From: DTDX01 sp964608455
Lineage (GTDB): Archaea > Thermoproteota > Bathyarchaeia > 40CM-2-53-6 > DTDX01
NCBI GenBank assembly: GCA_964608455.1
Contig: CAZSNM010000004.1
Span: 6,605-70,604, forward strand
DNA length: 64,000 nucleotides
Direction: 5' to 3'
Part shown: in pieces, positions 24,254-32,994 of the stretch
Numbering within the stretch: position 1 is the first letter of the stretch
Layout of the letters: each line of letters begins with the position of its first letter
Program-made: the position numbers and the translations under genes
Notes under the pieces: generated by a model
What the model was told of the DNA's origin: nothing
Seen by the model: only the letters and a program-made list of their open reading frames with translations
Database searches by the model: none

Positions 24254-25564
24254 ATGAAGCTTAAAGGACTACTTTTAATCTCGTTATTTTTAACAGTATT
24301 AACTATTCAACCTTTATCAATTAAAGCTTTAAGTTTGAATGAAAGAGTAGAAGCTGCAGCTAATTGGATTTTAACTAGAAAAATTGTAAAAATTAACAGT
24401 TTTTTAACTATTAACGAAAATAAATCATATGTTGAAGAAAATGCGTTAATAATTTTAGCTTTAACACTTTACCATAAAACTTTTACTTCTAATCGTTATG
24501 ATAAAGAAATTAATGAAGCATTAAACTTCATTTTATCCTCCCAAGATGCCTCTAAAAAAGATTTTCATCAATATTATGATTTAGAAAGGAATGAATGGGG
24601 GCCTTCAGGAAAACCTTTTTATTGGAATGCTCATATTATAGAAGCTGTTTCATATGCTGCTTTTCAAATGAGATACTATGGAAACTTAAATGAATCTGAA
24701 TTAATATATTGGAATCAAGCAATTTCTTCAATTAACTCTTTTTTAAACATTTTAGAAAAAAATCAAGAAAATGATGGAGGTTGGATTTTTGAATATGAAA
24801 ATACATGTGAAGCAAGGCTTTCTGAAAATAGCGCATTATTAACAGGTTTGCTTTATCTAGCTCTTTATGAGCATTTTTGGGGTGATGAAATAAAAGCTTT
24901 AAAATACACTAGTTTAGTGGAAAAAACTTTAGATTGGATATTAAATTTGCAGGAAGTCAATCCTGAAAGCTGGGGATACGGTGGTTTTTATCAAACTAAA
25001 GAAAGAAAACTTCAAGATGCTTATTCAAATGCTAAAGCTGTTTTTGCTTTAAACAGTTATTTAAGAGTTATTCCATCTTTAAAGGAAGATTTTAAACCTA
25101 AATACTATAAGGTTCGAGAAGCTTTAACGCTTTGGGTTAAAGAATTTATTGAAAAAATGATTGATGAATATTATGGTGTTTATAACGCTAGAAGTGTGCT
25201 TGGTATAATTAGATATCCTAAAAGTGTAGCTTCAGCTTCATTAATGATAAATGCATTAGTTGAAACTTGGATTGATATGGGAGATTTAAAATATAGAGAT
25301 TTAGCTGGTAAGCTTCTTAAATGGCTTATTGGAGAAAATGAATTTAAAAAGGATTTGCAATCTTTTCAAGGAGGTTTTTATACAGAAATTCAAAAAACTC
25401 AAGTGTCAACTCAATTAAGTTTAACAACAACAGCTTTAGCTCTTTCAGCTTTAATAAATTGCATTCTAGTAGATATTTTCGAAATACATTTTATTCAACC
25501 AATTCTGATATTAACATTATTAATAATAACACTTTTCATGAAGAGAAAAAAAGTTAAAAATTGA
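24254..25564 (+). CDS. Secreted, C-terminally anchored alpha/alpha-toroid protein
   Basis: 436 residues. N-terminal signal peptide (LLLISLFLTVLTIQPLSIKA), a long helical domain with repeats such as NWILTRKIVK, NFILSSQ, and WILNLQEVNPESWGYGGFYQTKE spaced as in terpene-cyclase/prenyltransferase toroids, then a C-terminal membrane helix (ILILTLLIITLFM) with basic tail. Related toroids outside cells bind or process polymers, but there is no lyase or cyclase motif I can name. Substrate unknown. ATG with GAGG upstream. It converges with Nep1, 11 bases overlapping. Confidence 0.65.
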   Translation: MKLKGLLLISLFLTVLTIQPLSIKALSLNERVEAAANWILTRKIVKINSFLTINENKSYVEENALIILALTLYHKTFTSNRYDKEINEALNFILSSQDASKKDFHQYYDLERNEWGPSGKPFYWNAHIIEAVSYAAFQMRYYGNLNESELIYWNQAISSINSFLNILEKNQENDGGWIFEYENTCEARLSENSALLTGLLYLALYEHFWGDEIKALKYTSLVEKTLDWILNLQEVNPESWGYGGFYQTKERKLQDAYSNAKAVFALNSYLRVIPSLKEDFKPKYYKVREALTLWVKEFIEKMIDEYYGVYNARSVLGIIRYPKSVASASLMINALVETWIDMGDLKYRDLAGKLLKWLIGENEFKKDLQSFQGGFYTEIQKTQVSTQLSLTTTALALSALINCILVDIFEIHFIQPILILTLLIITLFMKRKKVKN

Positions 25565-26240
25565 TTCCTAAAGCTAACTCGCAACCATAAATTACTCTAG
25601 CGGCTATAATCCAAGCTTCTAAAGCTTCATTATAAACTTTAACTTTTTCATCAGATGCTTTTAAAACTTCTTCAGAAAAATGATTGTGAGGAAAACCACC
25701 AACTAAAACAATTGGATTCTCCTCTTTAACAATGCTTTCGCAAACCTTTTGAAGAATAATTGGTTTACCGAGCGTTGTAAAAGCTATAACTTTAGAGGGT
25801 TTTATCTCTTTAATTAACTCTAAAATATTTTGATCTTTTAAAGTTAATAAAGGATCTCCTTTAGGCGGAACCTTTTTAAATTCATAAAGCTGTTCTATTA
25901 AACCTATAAACCTATTATAATTTTTAGGTAATCTTACTTTACTGTTAACATCTATAACTTTATCTTGAATTGTATGCACATAAACTTTAACCATCCCTTT
26001 TCTATTTAAGGGGGAACCTAAAATATTTAGTAAAGTAAAGTGAACTATATCTGGTCTACCACGTTTAAAAGCATTTGGTAAATTACGCATAGCAGTATGA
26101 TGAATTGATCTGTCTAAAAGCATTTGTTCAGGTTTCTTTCCTCTTTTTTTAGCGTAATTTAAAATTGCTGGATGATTAATTAAAGATTTTGGAATAAGCT
26201 CTAAAGCTGATTCAGCTAAAATAAAATTTAAAATCTTCAT
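25554..26240 (-). CDS. nep1: 16S rRNA pseudouridine N1-methyltransferase Nep1
   Basis: 228 residues, full length. KKRGKKPEQMLLDRSIHH, RGRPDIVHFTLLNILGSPLN and VLVGGFPHNHFSEEV are the conserved SPOUT-fold motifs of Nep1/Emg1, which methylates a pseudouridine near the decoding region and assists small-subunit assembly. The knotted SAM site is formed by TTLGKP and the GGFPH loop. Divergent from the RNase P subunit gene, so ribosome and tRNA maturation genes share this spot. Confidence 0.93.
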   Translation of the reverse strand: MKILNFILAESALELIPKSLINHPAILNYAKKRGKKPEQMLLDRSIHHTAMRNLPNAFKRGRPDIVHFTLLNILGSPLNRKGMVKVYVHTIQDKVIDVNSKVRLPKNYNRFIGLIEQLYEFKKVPPKGDPLLTLKDQNILELIKEIKPSKVIAFTTLGKPIILQKVCESIVKEENPIVLVGGFPHNHFSEEVLKASDEKVKVYNEALEAWIIAARVIYGCELALGINF

Positions 26241-26299
26241 TTTATTAAATAAACTTAATCTTAACTTTAAAAATTTTATGAAGTTTTGGATGAAATATA

Positions 26300-26641
26300 T
26301 TGAGTTGGAAAATTATTGAAAAGGAAATAGCTAAAGAAAGAATTGAAATACTATTTGATTTAACTAGAAAAATTTTTAATTCTAATCCTAAACTTGCTAA
26401 CCGTTACATTCAATTAATGAGAAAAATAGCTATGAAAGCTAGAGTTAAAATTCCATTAAAATACAAGCTTTTTATATGCAAAAAATGTAATTCTCTCCTT
26501 ATACCTGGAAAAAACTGTAGAGTTAGAATTAAAAGTGAAAAAGGAACAAAAGTAACTTTTACATGTTTAAACTGCAACTCTATAAAAAGATATCCTGTTG
26601 TTAAAGAAAAAACCATTAAAAATTCGATTAAATTAAGCTAA
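26300..26641 (+). CDS. rnp4: RNase P protein component 4 (Rpp21 homologue)
   Basis: 113 residues. N-terminal helices (ERIEILFDLTRKIF, ANRYIQLMRKIAMKARVKIP) and a zinc ribbon with CKKCN and CLNCN pairs at about residues 56-59 and 90-93. This is the archaeal Rnp4/Rpp21 build; it pairs with Rnp1 on the specificity domain of RNase P RNA for tRNA 5'-end maturation. TTG start, apparently leaderless or with a very short leader. Length is normal for the family. Confidence 0.88.
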   Translation: MSWKIIEKEIAKERIEILFDLTRKIFNSNPKLANRYIQLMRKIAMKARVKIPLKYKLFICKKCNSLLIPGKNCRVRIKSEKGTKVTFTCLNCNSIKRYPVVKEKTIKNSIKLS

Positions 26642-26786
26642 ACATTAAAATAGCTGCCCATCTTTAATTCTTGATAAAAAATTTAAGCAAGCAACTAAAT
26701 TTAATAGATTTAAAACCTTTATTCAAGAAGCCTAAATATTTAATTTAATGTTAACTCTCTTCAATATTTAAGAGGAAAGCTGAAGA

Positions 26787-27128
26787 ATGAGTGAAGAGAT
26801 TGATGCTGAAGAGCTTGAATTAATAAAAAGAAGAAAACTTGCTCAACTTCAAAAAGCTTTAATTGAAGAGCAAAGAAAAGCAGAGCTAAAACAGCAGTTA
26901 GAAATCAAAAAACAAGAGATTTTAAGGCAGATTTTAACAACTGAAGCTAGACAAAGATTAGCTAATATAAAAATGGTTAAACCAGAATTTGCAGAACAAT
27001 TAGAGCTTCAATTAATTCAAATAGCTCAAACCGGAAGAATTCCTCTTCCAATAAATGATGAACAATTAAAAATGATTTTAGCAAAAATTCACTCTAAAAA
27101 AAGAGAATTTAAAATAAGGAGAATTTAA
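26787..27128 (+). CDS. PDCD5 family DNA-binding protein
   Basis: 113 residues. The N-terminal helix (ELIKRRKLAQLQKALIEEQR), then ARQRLANIKMVKPEFAEQLELQLIQIAQTGRIPLPINDEQLKMIL match archaeal PDCD5 strongly. It opens the L39e-L31e-aIF6-LX-prefoldin-FtsY run, its usual archaeal neighbourhood. GAGGAAAGC precedes the ATG. A diverged paralogue lies at 23766. Confidence 0.92.
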   Translation: MSEEIDAEELELIKRRKLAQLQKALIEEQRKAELKQQLEIKKQEILRQILTTEARQRLANIKMVKPEFAEQLELQLIQIAQTGRIPLPINDEQLKMILAKIHSKKREFKIRRI

Positions 27129-27186
27129 ATTAATCTTAATTAAAAAATTAAGTAAGGATAATTATGAAAAAAATGGAGGAATAATT

Positions 27187-27342
27187 TTGGCTAGAAATAA
27201 ACCAACTGCCAGAAAAAGACGTTTAATTAAAGCTTCTAAAAGGGCTAAGGCTGTTCCAACATGGGTTATTGCTAAAACTCTTGGTCATGTACGCTCTTCT
27301 CCAAAAAGAAGGCATTGGAGAAGATCAAAATTAAGGGTTTAA
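27187..27342 (+). CDS. rpl39e: Ribosomal protein L39e
   Basis: 51 residues, starting at TTG: ARNKPTARKRRLIKASKRA, then VPTWVIAKTLGHVRSSPKRR and HWRRSKLRV. This is a complete, highly basic L39e, which lines the peptide exit tunnel. The start is supported by GGAGG about 9 bases upstream. It is followed after 14 bases by L31e, the standard archaeal order. Confidence 0.95.
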   Translation: MARNKPTARKRRLIKASKRAKAVPTWVIAKTLGHVRSSPKRRHWRRSKLRV

Positions 27343-27356
27343 GGAGATGAAAAATT

Positions 27357-27671
27357 TTGGCTTTAAATGAGGAAGAAAAAATAGAAAAACCTGAAGAGAA
27401 AGAAATTGAAGTTGTCGAAGAGCGCTTATATACCTTAAATTTAAGAAAAGTTTTTATTACGCCTAGAAAAAAAAGAGCTGCAAGAGCTATTAGATTTATT
27501 AAAGAATTTATTAAAAGACATATGAAGCCTGAAGAAGTTTTAATAAGCAATGAAGTAAATGAAAAGGTTTGGGCTAAAGGAGCAGAAAAACCGCCGAGAA
27601 AAATTAAAATTAAAGCGGTTAAGGATAAAGAAGGGAAAGTTACTGTTTTTTTACCTCAAGAAAAAGCTTAA
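27357..27671 (+). CDS. rpl31e: Ribosomal protein L31e
   Basis: 104 residues. The core RLYTLNLRKVFITPRKKRAARAIRFIKEF and EVNEKVWAKGAEKPPRKIKI is typical L31e of the large subunit near the tunnel exit. The N terminus carries about 20 extra acidic residues (EEEKIEKPEEKEIEVVEE). TTG start behind AAGGAG at 27341. Cotranscribed with L39e; a 121-base gap follows before aIF6. Confidence 0.93.
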   Translation: MALNEEEKIEKPEEKEIEVVEERLYTLNLRKVFITPRKKRAARAIRFIKEFIKRHMKPEEVLISNEVNEKVWAKGAEKPPRKIKIKAVKDKEGKVTVFLPQEKA

Positions 27672-27792
27672 CCCAAATTCTACTTTACTATATAATGAAA
27701 ATTAATTTCAATTCATTTTTTAAAATAATTAAGAACGGTTAAGGTAAACATTCATTTATTGCTTTATTTTTATTTAAAAATAAGGAGGAGCG

Positions 27793-28461
27793 TTGTTGAG
27801 CGTGATTATTGATGATGTTTTAGGAAATCCAAACATAGGTGTTTACTGCCTATCAAATGAGGAGATTCTTTTAGTGCCCCCCGGCCTTTCAAAAAGAAAA
27901 TTGGAAAGATTTGAAGATTGTCTTAAAGTTAAAGCATATTCTGTAAGCATAAGCGGTTCTATATTAATTGGCGTTTTAGTTGCAGCCAACTCTAAAGGCA
28001 TGATTGTTCCTTATACAATTAAAGATAGTGAGTTAAAGGTTTTAAAGGAAATGTTGGATTTAAATATTTTTTCTCCTAAAGTTAAATGGACTGCTTTTGG
28101 AAACCTAATTTTAGTAAATGATTTTGGTGCAATTGTTGCTCCAAACTTTCCAAAAAATTTGATTAAAAAATTAAGTGATTATCTTGGAGTTGAAGTTGCC
28201 TTAAGTAGGATTAATGGGTTACCTTATGTCGGCTCTTTGGCTGTAGCTACAAACAAGGGGGTTTTAGCTAATCCATTTATAAAAGAGGAAGAAAAAAAGA
28301 TTATTGAAGAAACTTTAAAGGTTCCAGTTTTCACAGGAACCGTAAATAATGGTGTTTTACTTCCAAAATCTGGAATTTTAGCAAATAGTAAAGGTGCTAT
28401 TGTAGGTTCATTAACTTCAGGAAAAGAATTAATGGCTATTACTCAAGCAATGAATGTCTAA
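27793..28461 (+). CDS. eif6: Translation initiation factor aIF6
   Basis: 222 residues. The pentein repeats are visible: GNPNIGVYCLSNEEILLVPPG, then repeated (S/N)xxG-type blocks such as VAANSKGMIVP, VNDFGAIVAPN, VATNKGVLANP and ANSKGAIVGS. aIF6 binds the large subunit and prevents premature joining. TTG at 27793 follows AAGGAGG; TTG 27796 is also possible and has better spacing. LX follows after 12 bases. Confidence 0.94.
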   Translation: MLSVIIDDVLGNPNIGVYCLSNEEILLVPPGLSKRKLERFEDCLKVKAYSVSISGSILIGVLVAANSKGMIVPYTIKDSELKVLKEMLDLNIFSPKVKWTAFGNLILVNDFGAIVAPNFPKNLIKKLSDYLGVEVALSRINGLPYVGSLAVATNKGVLANPFIKEEEKKIIEETLKVPVFTGTVNNGVLLPKSGILANSKGAIVGSLTSGKELMAITQAMNV

Positions 28462-28473
28462 GAGGTGATTTAA

Positions 28474-28686
28474 ATGCATGAAAATAAAACTTCAAACTCT
28501 TTAGAAGTAAAAAACTTTAGAGTTTATGGTGAAATTAAAAAGGGAAAATTTAGAATGCCTTTTAATAAAGTTGTTAAAGCTTTGAAAATTAAGGATGCTT
28601 TAGAAAAAATTTATTGCGAATTTGGCAGTAAACATAGAGCTAAAAGGTTTGAAGTGAAAATAATTAATATAGAGCAAAAGGATTAA
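28474..28686 (+). CDS. rplX: Ribosomal protein L18a/LX (L20a)
   Basis: 70 residues. KNFRVYGEIKKGKFRMPFNKVVKALKIKDALEKIYCEFGSKHRAKRF-type sequence (read in parts: NFRVYGEI, FNKVVKALKIKDALEKIY, GSKHRAKR) is the small archaeal LX protein. AGAGGTGAT precedes the ATG. Prefoldin alpha follows within 20 bases, as in most archaea. Confidence 0.92.
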   Translation: MHENKTSNSLEVKNFRVYGEIKKGKFRMPFNKVVKALKIKDALEKIYCEFGSKHRAKRFEVKIINIEQKD

Positions 28687-28704
28687 AAGTTGGAGGAAAT
28701 ATTT

Positions 28705-29133
28705 ATGTCTAAAGAAACTGAAGAAACATTGCGGCGGCTTTTAATTGAAAATAGGCTTTTAGAAACTTCCATAGCAGTTATTCAATCTAAATTAAAAATT
28801 GTTAATTCTTCTTTAACAGAAATTCTTTTGGCAAGCTCAACTTTAGAGGGAATTAAAGGTAAACCTAAAGGCTCTAAAATTTTAGTTCCAATTGGAGCAG
28901 GTTCATTCATAAGAGCCGAATTAGCTGATTCAGAAAAAATAATAATGGGTATTGGAGCTGGAGCTTCCATAGAAAAAAGTTTTGAAGAATCTATTCAAGA
29001 ATTAAAAAATAGGCAGGCTGAGCTTGAACAAATTAGAGCATCTCTTCAACAACAGTTAATTCAAGCTACCTCTCAATTGGAAGAGAAACGTAAAGCTCTT
29101 TCAGCTTTGATTCAAGCGCAAAAAGGAGCATAA
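28705..29133 (+). CDS. pfdA: Prefoldin alpha subunit
   Basis: 142 residues from ATG 28705, preferred over TTG 28690 because GGAGG lies 8 bases before it. Two long coiled-coil helices (about 1-40 and 90-140) flank a central beta hairpin segment with ILVPIGAGSFIRAEL and IIMGIGAGASIEKS. This is the alpha-class prefoldin of the hexameric jellyfish-shaped chaperone that hands unfolded proteins to the thermosome. FtsY follows after 6 bases. Confidence 0.93.
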   Translation: MSKETEETLRRLLIENRLLETSIAVIQSKLKIVNSSLTEILLASSTLEGIKGKPKGSKILVPIGAGSFIRAELADSEKIIMGIGAGASIEKSFEESIQELKNRQAELEQIRASLQQQLIQATSQLEEKRKALSALIQAQKGA

Positions 29134-29139
29134 TAAAAC

Positions 29140-30030
29140 TTGTTTGAAAAACTTAAAAATCATATTTCTCTTTTTATAGAGAAAATTTTAAGAAAAGAGA
29201 AAAATTTAAATGAGTTTTTAGAAGAGTTTAAGCTTAATTTAATAGAAAGTGATGTAGCCTATCCAGTAGCTGAACAAATATGCTTAACAATTAAAGCTGA
29301 ATTAGATAAAATTGATAAAGCTTCAGATAAGCTTTCAGCAGCAAAAACTATAATTAAAAAAATTTTAGAAGATATTTTATCTGTTGGAGGAAAAATAGAT
29401 TTAATAAATATTATTGAGCAGAAAAGAGCGGTTAAGGAACCTACAATTTTATTATTTATGGGTATTAATGGAACTGGAAAAACTACAACAATTGCTAAAA
29501 CCGCTTATTTTCTTCTTAAAAAAGGTTATACTGCTGTTTTAGCTTGTAGTGATACTTTTAGAGCTGGAGCAATAGAGCAGTTAGAAGAGCATGCTAAAAA
29601 AGTCGGAGTTAAAGTTATTAAACATAAGTATGGTAGCGATCCAGCTGCAGCAGCTTTTGATGCTGTAAATTATGCCCGCTCAAAAGGTATAAATGTTGTT
29701 TTAATAGATACAGCTGGTAGAATGCAAACAAATCGGAATCTTCTCGATGAAATGAAAAAAATATCTAGAGTAGCACAACCTGACTTGAAAATTTTAGTTG
29801 TTGATGCTTTAACAGCAAATGATGCTGTAGAGCAAAGTAAAGTTTTTAATGAAGCTGTTGGAGTAGACGCTGTAATTTTAACTAAATTAGATGCTGATGC
29901 AAGGGGAGGTGCTGCTTTAAGCATAGCTTATACAATAAAAAAACCTATATTATTTCTTGGTGTTGGTCAAAGATATGAAGATTTAACCGTTTTTAACACT
30001 TCTTTTATTTTAGATAAATTAATTGAGTAG
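29140..30030 (+). CDS. ftsY: Signal recognition particle receptor FtsY
   Basis: 296 residues. N-domain helices to about 95, then the NG GTPase: G1 GINGTGKTT from residue 108, the insertion-box motif DTFRAGAIEQLEEHA, G3 DTAGR, G4 TKLDADARGGA. It pairs with SRP54 to bring ribosomes to the Sec translocon. The acidic A domain found in many bacteria is absent, as usual in archaea. TTG start. SecE lies 1.8 kb downstream. Confidence 0.95.
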   Translation: MFEKLKNHISLFIEKILRKEKNLNEFLEEFKLNLIESDVAYPVAEQICLTIKAELDKIDKASDKLSAAKTIIKKILEDILSVGGKIDLINIIEQKRAVKEPTILLFMGINGTGKTTTIAKTAYFLLKKGYTAVLACSDTFRAGAIEQLEEHAKKVGVKVIKHKYGSDPAAAAFDAVNYARSKGINVVLIDTAGRMQTNRNLLDEMKKISRVAQPDLKILVVDALTANDAVEQSKVFNEAVGVDAVILTKLDADARGGAALSIAYTIKKPILFLGVGQRYEDLTVFNTSFILDKLIE

Positions 30031-30043
30031 GAGAAAAATTTAA

Positions 30044-30970
30044 ATGAAAAAAAATTTTAAAGGAAGAGATTTCTTAACACTTCAAGAATTTTCTCCTAAA
30101 GAAATATGGACAATTCTAAAGTTATCTAAACAGTTAAAAAAAAGCGGTAAACCATTAATTAAATTGAAAGGAAAAATTTTGGCTATGATTTTTCAAAAAC
30201 CTTCTACACGAACTAGAGTTTCTTTCGAAGTTGCTATGAAACAGCTTGGAGGAGATGCCCTATATTTAAGCTGGAATGAGCTTCAATTAGGACGTGGTGA
30301 AACAATAGCTGATACAGCTAGGGTTCTTAGCAGGTATGTAGATGGAATAATGGCTAGGGTTTATGCTCAATCAGATTTAGAAGAATTAGCTGAATATGCA
30401 ACTGTTCCAGTTATTAATGGACTTTCAGATTTATGTCATCCAATTCAAACTTTAGCAGATTTATTTACTATTTGGGAAAAGAAAGGAAGAATAGAAAATT
30501 TAAAAGTTGCTTATATAGGTGATGGAAACAATGTTTGTAATAGCCTTTTAATAGGTTGCTCCAAAATTGGAATAAATCTTTCAATAGCATGTCCTGAAGG
30601 ATATGAACCTAATGAAAAATTTATAAGTTTAGCCTTAAAAAATGCTGAGAAATCAGGCTCTCAAATTGAGATTCTTAGAGAACCTTTAAAAGCTGTTGAA
30701 AATGCTGATTTTATATATACTGATGTTATAGTTAGCATGGGTCAAGAAGCTGAGCGAGATAAAAAACTGAGAGCTTTCCTTCCAAAATATCAAGTTACAA
30801 GCGAACTTTTAAAATTAGCAGCTAAAAACGTTTATTTTATGCATCCTTTACCATGTCATAGAGGTGAAGAAGTAACAAGCGATGTTATAGATGGACCAAA
30901 CTCTATAGTTTGGGATCAAGCTGAAAATAGGCTTCATACAACAAAAGCCTTACTAAGTTTAATTCTTTAA
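30044..30970 (+). CDS. argF: Ornithine carbamoyltransferase
   Basis: 308 residues. Carbamoyl-phosphate site KPSTRTRVSFE at 52-62, HPIQTLADLFT, and the ornithine-site HPLPCHRGEEV near 265 with the catalytic Cys. These separate it from aspartate carbamoyltransferase. It makes citrulline for arginine synthesis. It starts 13 bases after ftsY with AGGAG upstream, so it rides in the information-processing run although its job is metabolic. No other arg gene is in the window. Confidence 0.94.
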   Translation: MKKNFKGRDFLTLQEFSPKEIWTILKLSKQLKKSGKPLIKLKGKILAMIFQKPSTRTRVSFEVAMKQLGGDALYLSWNELQLGRGETIADTARVLSRYVDGIMARVYAQSDLEELAEYATVPVINGLSDLCHPIQTLADLFTIWEKKGRIENLKVAYIGDGNNVCNSLLIGCSKIGINLSIACPEGYEPNEKFISLALKNAEKSGSQIEILREPLKAVENADFIYTDVIVSMGQEAERDKKLRAFLPKYQVTSELLKLAAKNVYFMHPLPCHRGEEVTSDVIDGPNSIVWDQAENRLHTTKALLSLIL

Positions 30971-30987
30971 AAAGAGTGTGATAAAAA

Positions 30988-31788
30988 TTGGTTGTTTTAA
31001 TTGTAGCTTCAAAAAAAGATTCAGCTGCATTAAACATAGCTGAAAAATTAATAAATAATTATGGGTTTGTAAAGGAAGATAAAAACTTATATAAAGGAGA
31101 GAAAGAAATTCTAGTTTTTACTGAAGAAGATAGTCTTTATTCTGAAAATTTAGATAAAATTTTTAATCCTGAAGCTATTGTTTTCGCCTCTAGACATAGC
31201 GCTGAAACTGAAAAACCAACGTTAACCGTTCATGTTTCAGGAAACTTAACTTCAGAAGCTGCTTATGGTGGTAAACCTGAAGAGCTTGCTATAGCCGATC
31301 CAAAAAGAATGAAAGCAGCTTTATTAACTTTAAAAATGAAGAGAGATGAATTAAATTTAATAGAATTTGATGTTTCTTTAGAGGCAACCCATCATGGACC
31401 AACAAGCATGAATTGTCCAGTTTTATTTATTGAAATTGGAAGTTCAATCAATGAATGGAGTAACTCTAAAGCTGGTTTAGTTGCAGCTGAAGCTGTTATC
31501 GCTGCTTGCAGAAGAACAATTAATGGTGAAAATTGCGTGGGATTCGGAGGCGGTCATTATGCTAGAAAACATACAAAAGCTGTTTTAGAATCAAATTTAG
31601 CTGTTGGACATATTTTTCCAAAATTTTTCTTTGAAAAGCCTAATTTGCAAATAGTTAGAAAAGCTTTTGAAAGAACTGTTAAACCTTGCAGAAAAGCTTT
31701 AATAGATTGGAAAGGATTGCGAAGCTTAGAACGCAATCAACTGCTTGATTTTTTATCAACCATCAATATAGAGGCAATAAAGGTTTAA
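30988..31788 (+). CDS. dtdA: D-aminoacyl-tRNA deacylase DTD2
   Basis: 266 residues. FASRHSAETEKPTLTVH, ATHHGPTSMNCPVLFIEIGS and GFGGGHYARKHT are the conserved motifs of the archaeal/plant DTD2 (GEK1) enzyme, which releases D-amino acids (and aldehyde-modified ones) from tRNA. His residues in HHGPT and GGGHYA probably hold zinc. TTG start, 17 bases after argF. Confidence 0.93.
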   Translation: MVVLIVASKKDSAALNIAEKLINNYGFVKEDKNLYKGEKEILVFTEEDSLYSENLDKIFNPEAIVFASRHSAETEKPTLTVHVSGNLTSEAAYGGKPEELAIADPKRMKAALLTLKMKRDELNLIEFDVSLEATHHGPTSMNCPVLFIEIGSSINEWSNSKAGLVAAEAVIAACRRTINGENCVGFGGGHYARKHTKAVLESNLAVGHIFPKFFFEKPNLQIVRKAFERTVKPCRKALIDWKGLRSLERNQLLDFLSTINIEAIKV

Positions 31789-31825
31789 AAGTTCCTTTTT
31801 AAAAGAATTAAATTCATTAATTTAG

Positions 31826-32014
31826 GTGAAGAAAAATTTGAATGTTAAAGAGCTTTTAGCCTCTATAAATAAGCTTCTTAAAATTACAACTAAACCAACT
31901 CAAAAAGAAATTTTTCTGCTTATTAAAGTTTCTTTGCTTGGAGCAGCTTTAATAGGCGGAGTAGGATTTATAATAAAGGTTTTATTTTGGATTGTGGGTT
32001 TAGCTTCACGATAA
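31826..32014 (+). CDS. secE: Preprotein translocase subunit SecE
   Basis: 62 residues with a short amphipathic N-terminal helix (VKELLASINKLLKITTKPTQKE) and one membrane helix (LLIKVSLLGAALIGGVGFII). This is the minimal archaeal SecE/Sec61gamma, which clamps the SecY channel. GTG start. The Spt5 gene follows after 17 bases, a pairing kept across archaea and bacteria (secE-nusG). Confidence 0.92.
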   Translation: MKKNLNVKELLASINKLLKITTKPTQKEIFLLIKVSLLGAALIGGVGFIIKVLFWIVGLASR

Positions 32015-32031
32015 AATAAAAGGAGATTAAT

Positions 32032-32514
32032 TTGAATAAAAAAATGAAAATTTATAGTGTTAAAACCACAACTGGACAAGAAGAAACAGTAGCAAACTTT
32101 ATAGCTTCAAAAGCTTTAGCTAAAAACCTTTCTATAGCTAGCATTTTAGTGCCTGAAGCTATAAAAGGATATGTTTTTGTTGAAGCTTCAGCTCCACATA
32201 TAGTTGATGAAGCAACTTCAGGTATTAAGCATGCTAAAGGAAGAATTAAAGGTGAAACTCCATTATCTGAATTAGATAAGTTTTTAATTGTGAAACCAAT
32301 TATAGAGGAAATTAATATTGACGATATAGTTGAAGTTATAAGCGGTCCATTTAAAGGTTTAAAAGCTAAAGTAACTAATGTAGATAAAAGCAAAGGAGAA
32401 ATAACCATAGAGCTTCTTGAAGAGGGATTTACGATTTTACCAATAACTGTTCATGCTGATTATGTTAAGCTTGTAGAAAGGGGTGGAGAAGTTGTCGGAG
32501 AAAAAAGTGATTGA
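32032..32514 (+). CDS. spt5: Transcription elongation factor Spt5 (NusG homologue)
   Basis: 160 residues. The NGN domain starts MKIYSVKTTTGQEETVANF; the KOW domain near 105-135 reads VEVISGPFKGLKAKVTNVD. It binds the RNA polymerase clamp with Spt4. TTG start placed 7 bases after AAGGAG. Its 3' end overlaps the L11 gene by about 20-30 bases depending on the L11 start, so the two are coupled. Confidence 0.94.
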   Translation: MNKKMKIYSVKTTTGQEETVANFIASKALAKNLSIASILVPEAIKGYVFVEASAPHIVDEATSGIKHAKGRIKGETPLSELDKFLIVKPIIEEINIDDIVEVISGPFKGLKAKVTNVDKSKGEITIELLEEGFTILPITVHADYVKLVERGGEVVGEKSD

Positions 32515-32977
32515 AGCTTTAATTAACGGCGGTCAAGCTACAGCAGGTCCTCCTTTAGGACCTGCTTTAGGACCATTAGGCGTTAATGTAATGGCTGTAG
32601 TAAATAAAATAAATGAGTTAACTAAGGATTATGCTGGAATGAAGGTTCCAATAAAAATTTATATTGACATTGAAACAAAAGAGTTTGAGGTTGAAGTTGG
32701 CGTTCCAACAACCTCCGCTTTAATAATTAAAGAGCTTAAAGGTGAAAAAGGCTCTGGAAAACCTAATATAGAGAAAATTGGAGATTTAACTTTAGAACAA
32801 ATTATTAAAATAGCTAAGATTAAGGCTGGAAAAAGTTACGCTAAATCTTTAAGCGGGGTTGTAAAAGAAGTTTTAGGAACATGCGTAAGCATGGGTGTTA
32901 CTGTAAATGGAAGAAACGTTAAGGAAATAATTAAGGAAATTAATGAAGGAAAATATAAAGATTTAATTGGAGATTAA
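32492..32977 (+). CDS. rpl11: Ribosomal protein L11
   Basis: 161 residues from TTG 32492, chosen because GGTGG lies 5 bases before; GTG 32483 is an alternative. GGQATAGPPLGPALGPLGVNV and the C-terminal rRNA-binding LSGVVKEVLGTCVSMGVTVNGR are unmistakable. L11 forms the GTPase-associated stalk base with L10/L12. It overlaps the end of Spt5 and is followed by L1 after 17 bases. Confidence 0.95.
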   Translation: MSEKKVIEALINGGQATAGPPLGPALGPLGVNVMAVVNKINELTKDYAGMKVPIKIYIDIETKEFEVEVGVPTTSALIIKELKGEKGSGKPNIEKIGDLTLEQIIKIAKIKAGKSYAKSLSGVVKEVLGTCVSMGVTVNGRNVKEIIKEINEGKYKDLIGD

Positions 32978-32994
32978 AATCTGGGGGAAAAGTT

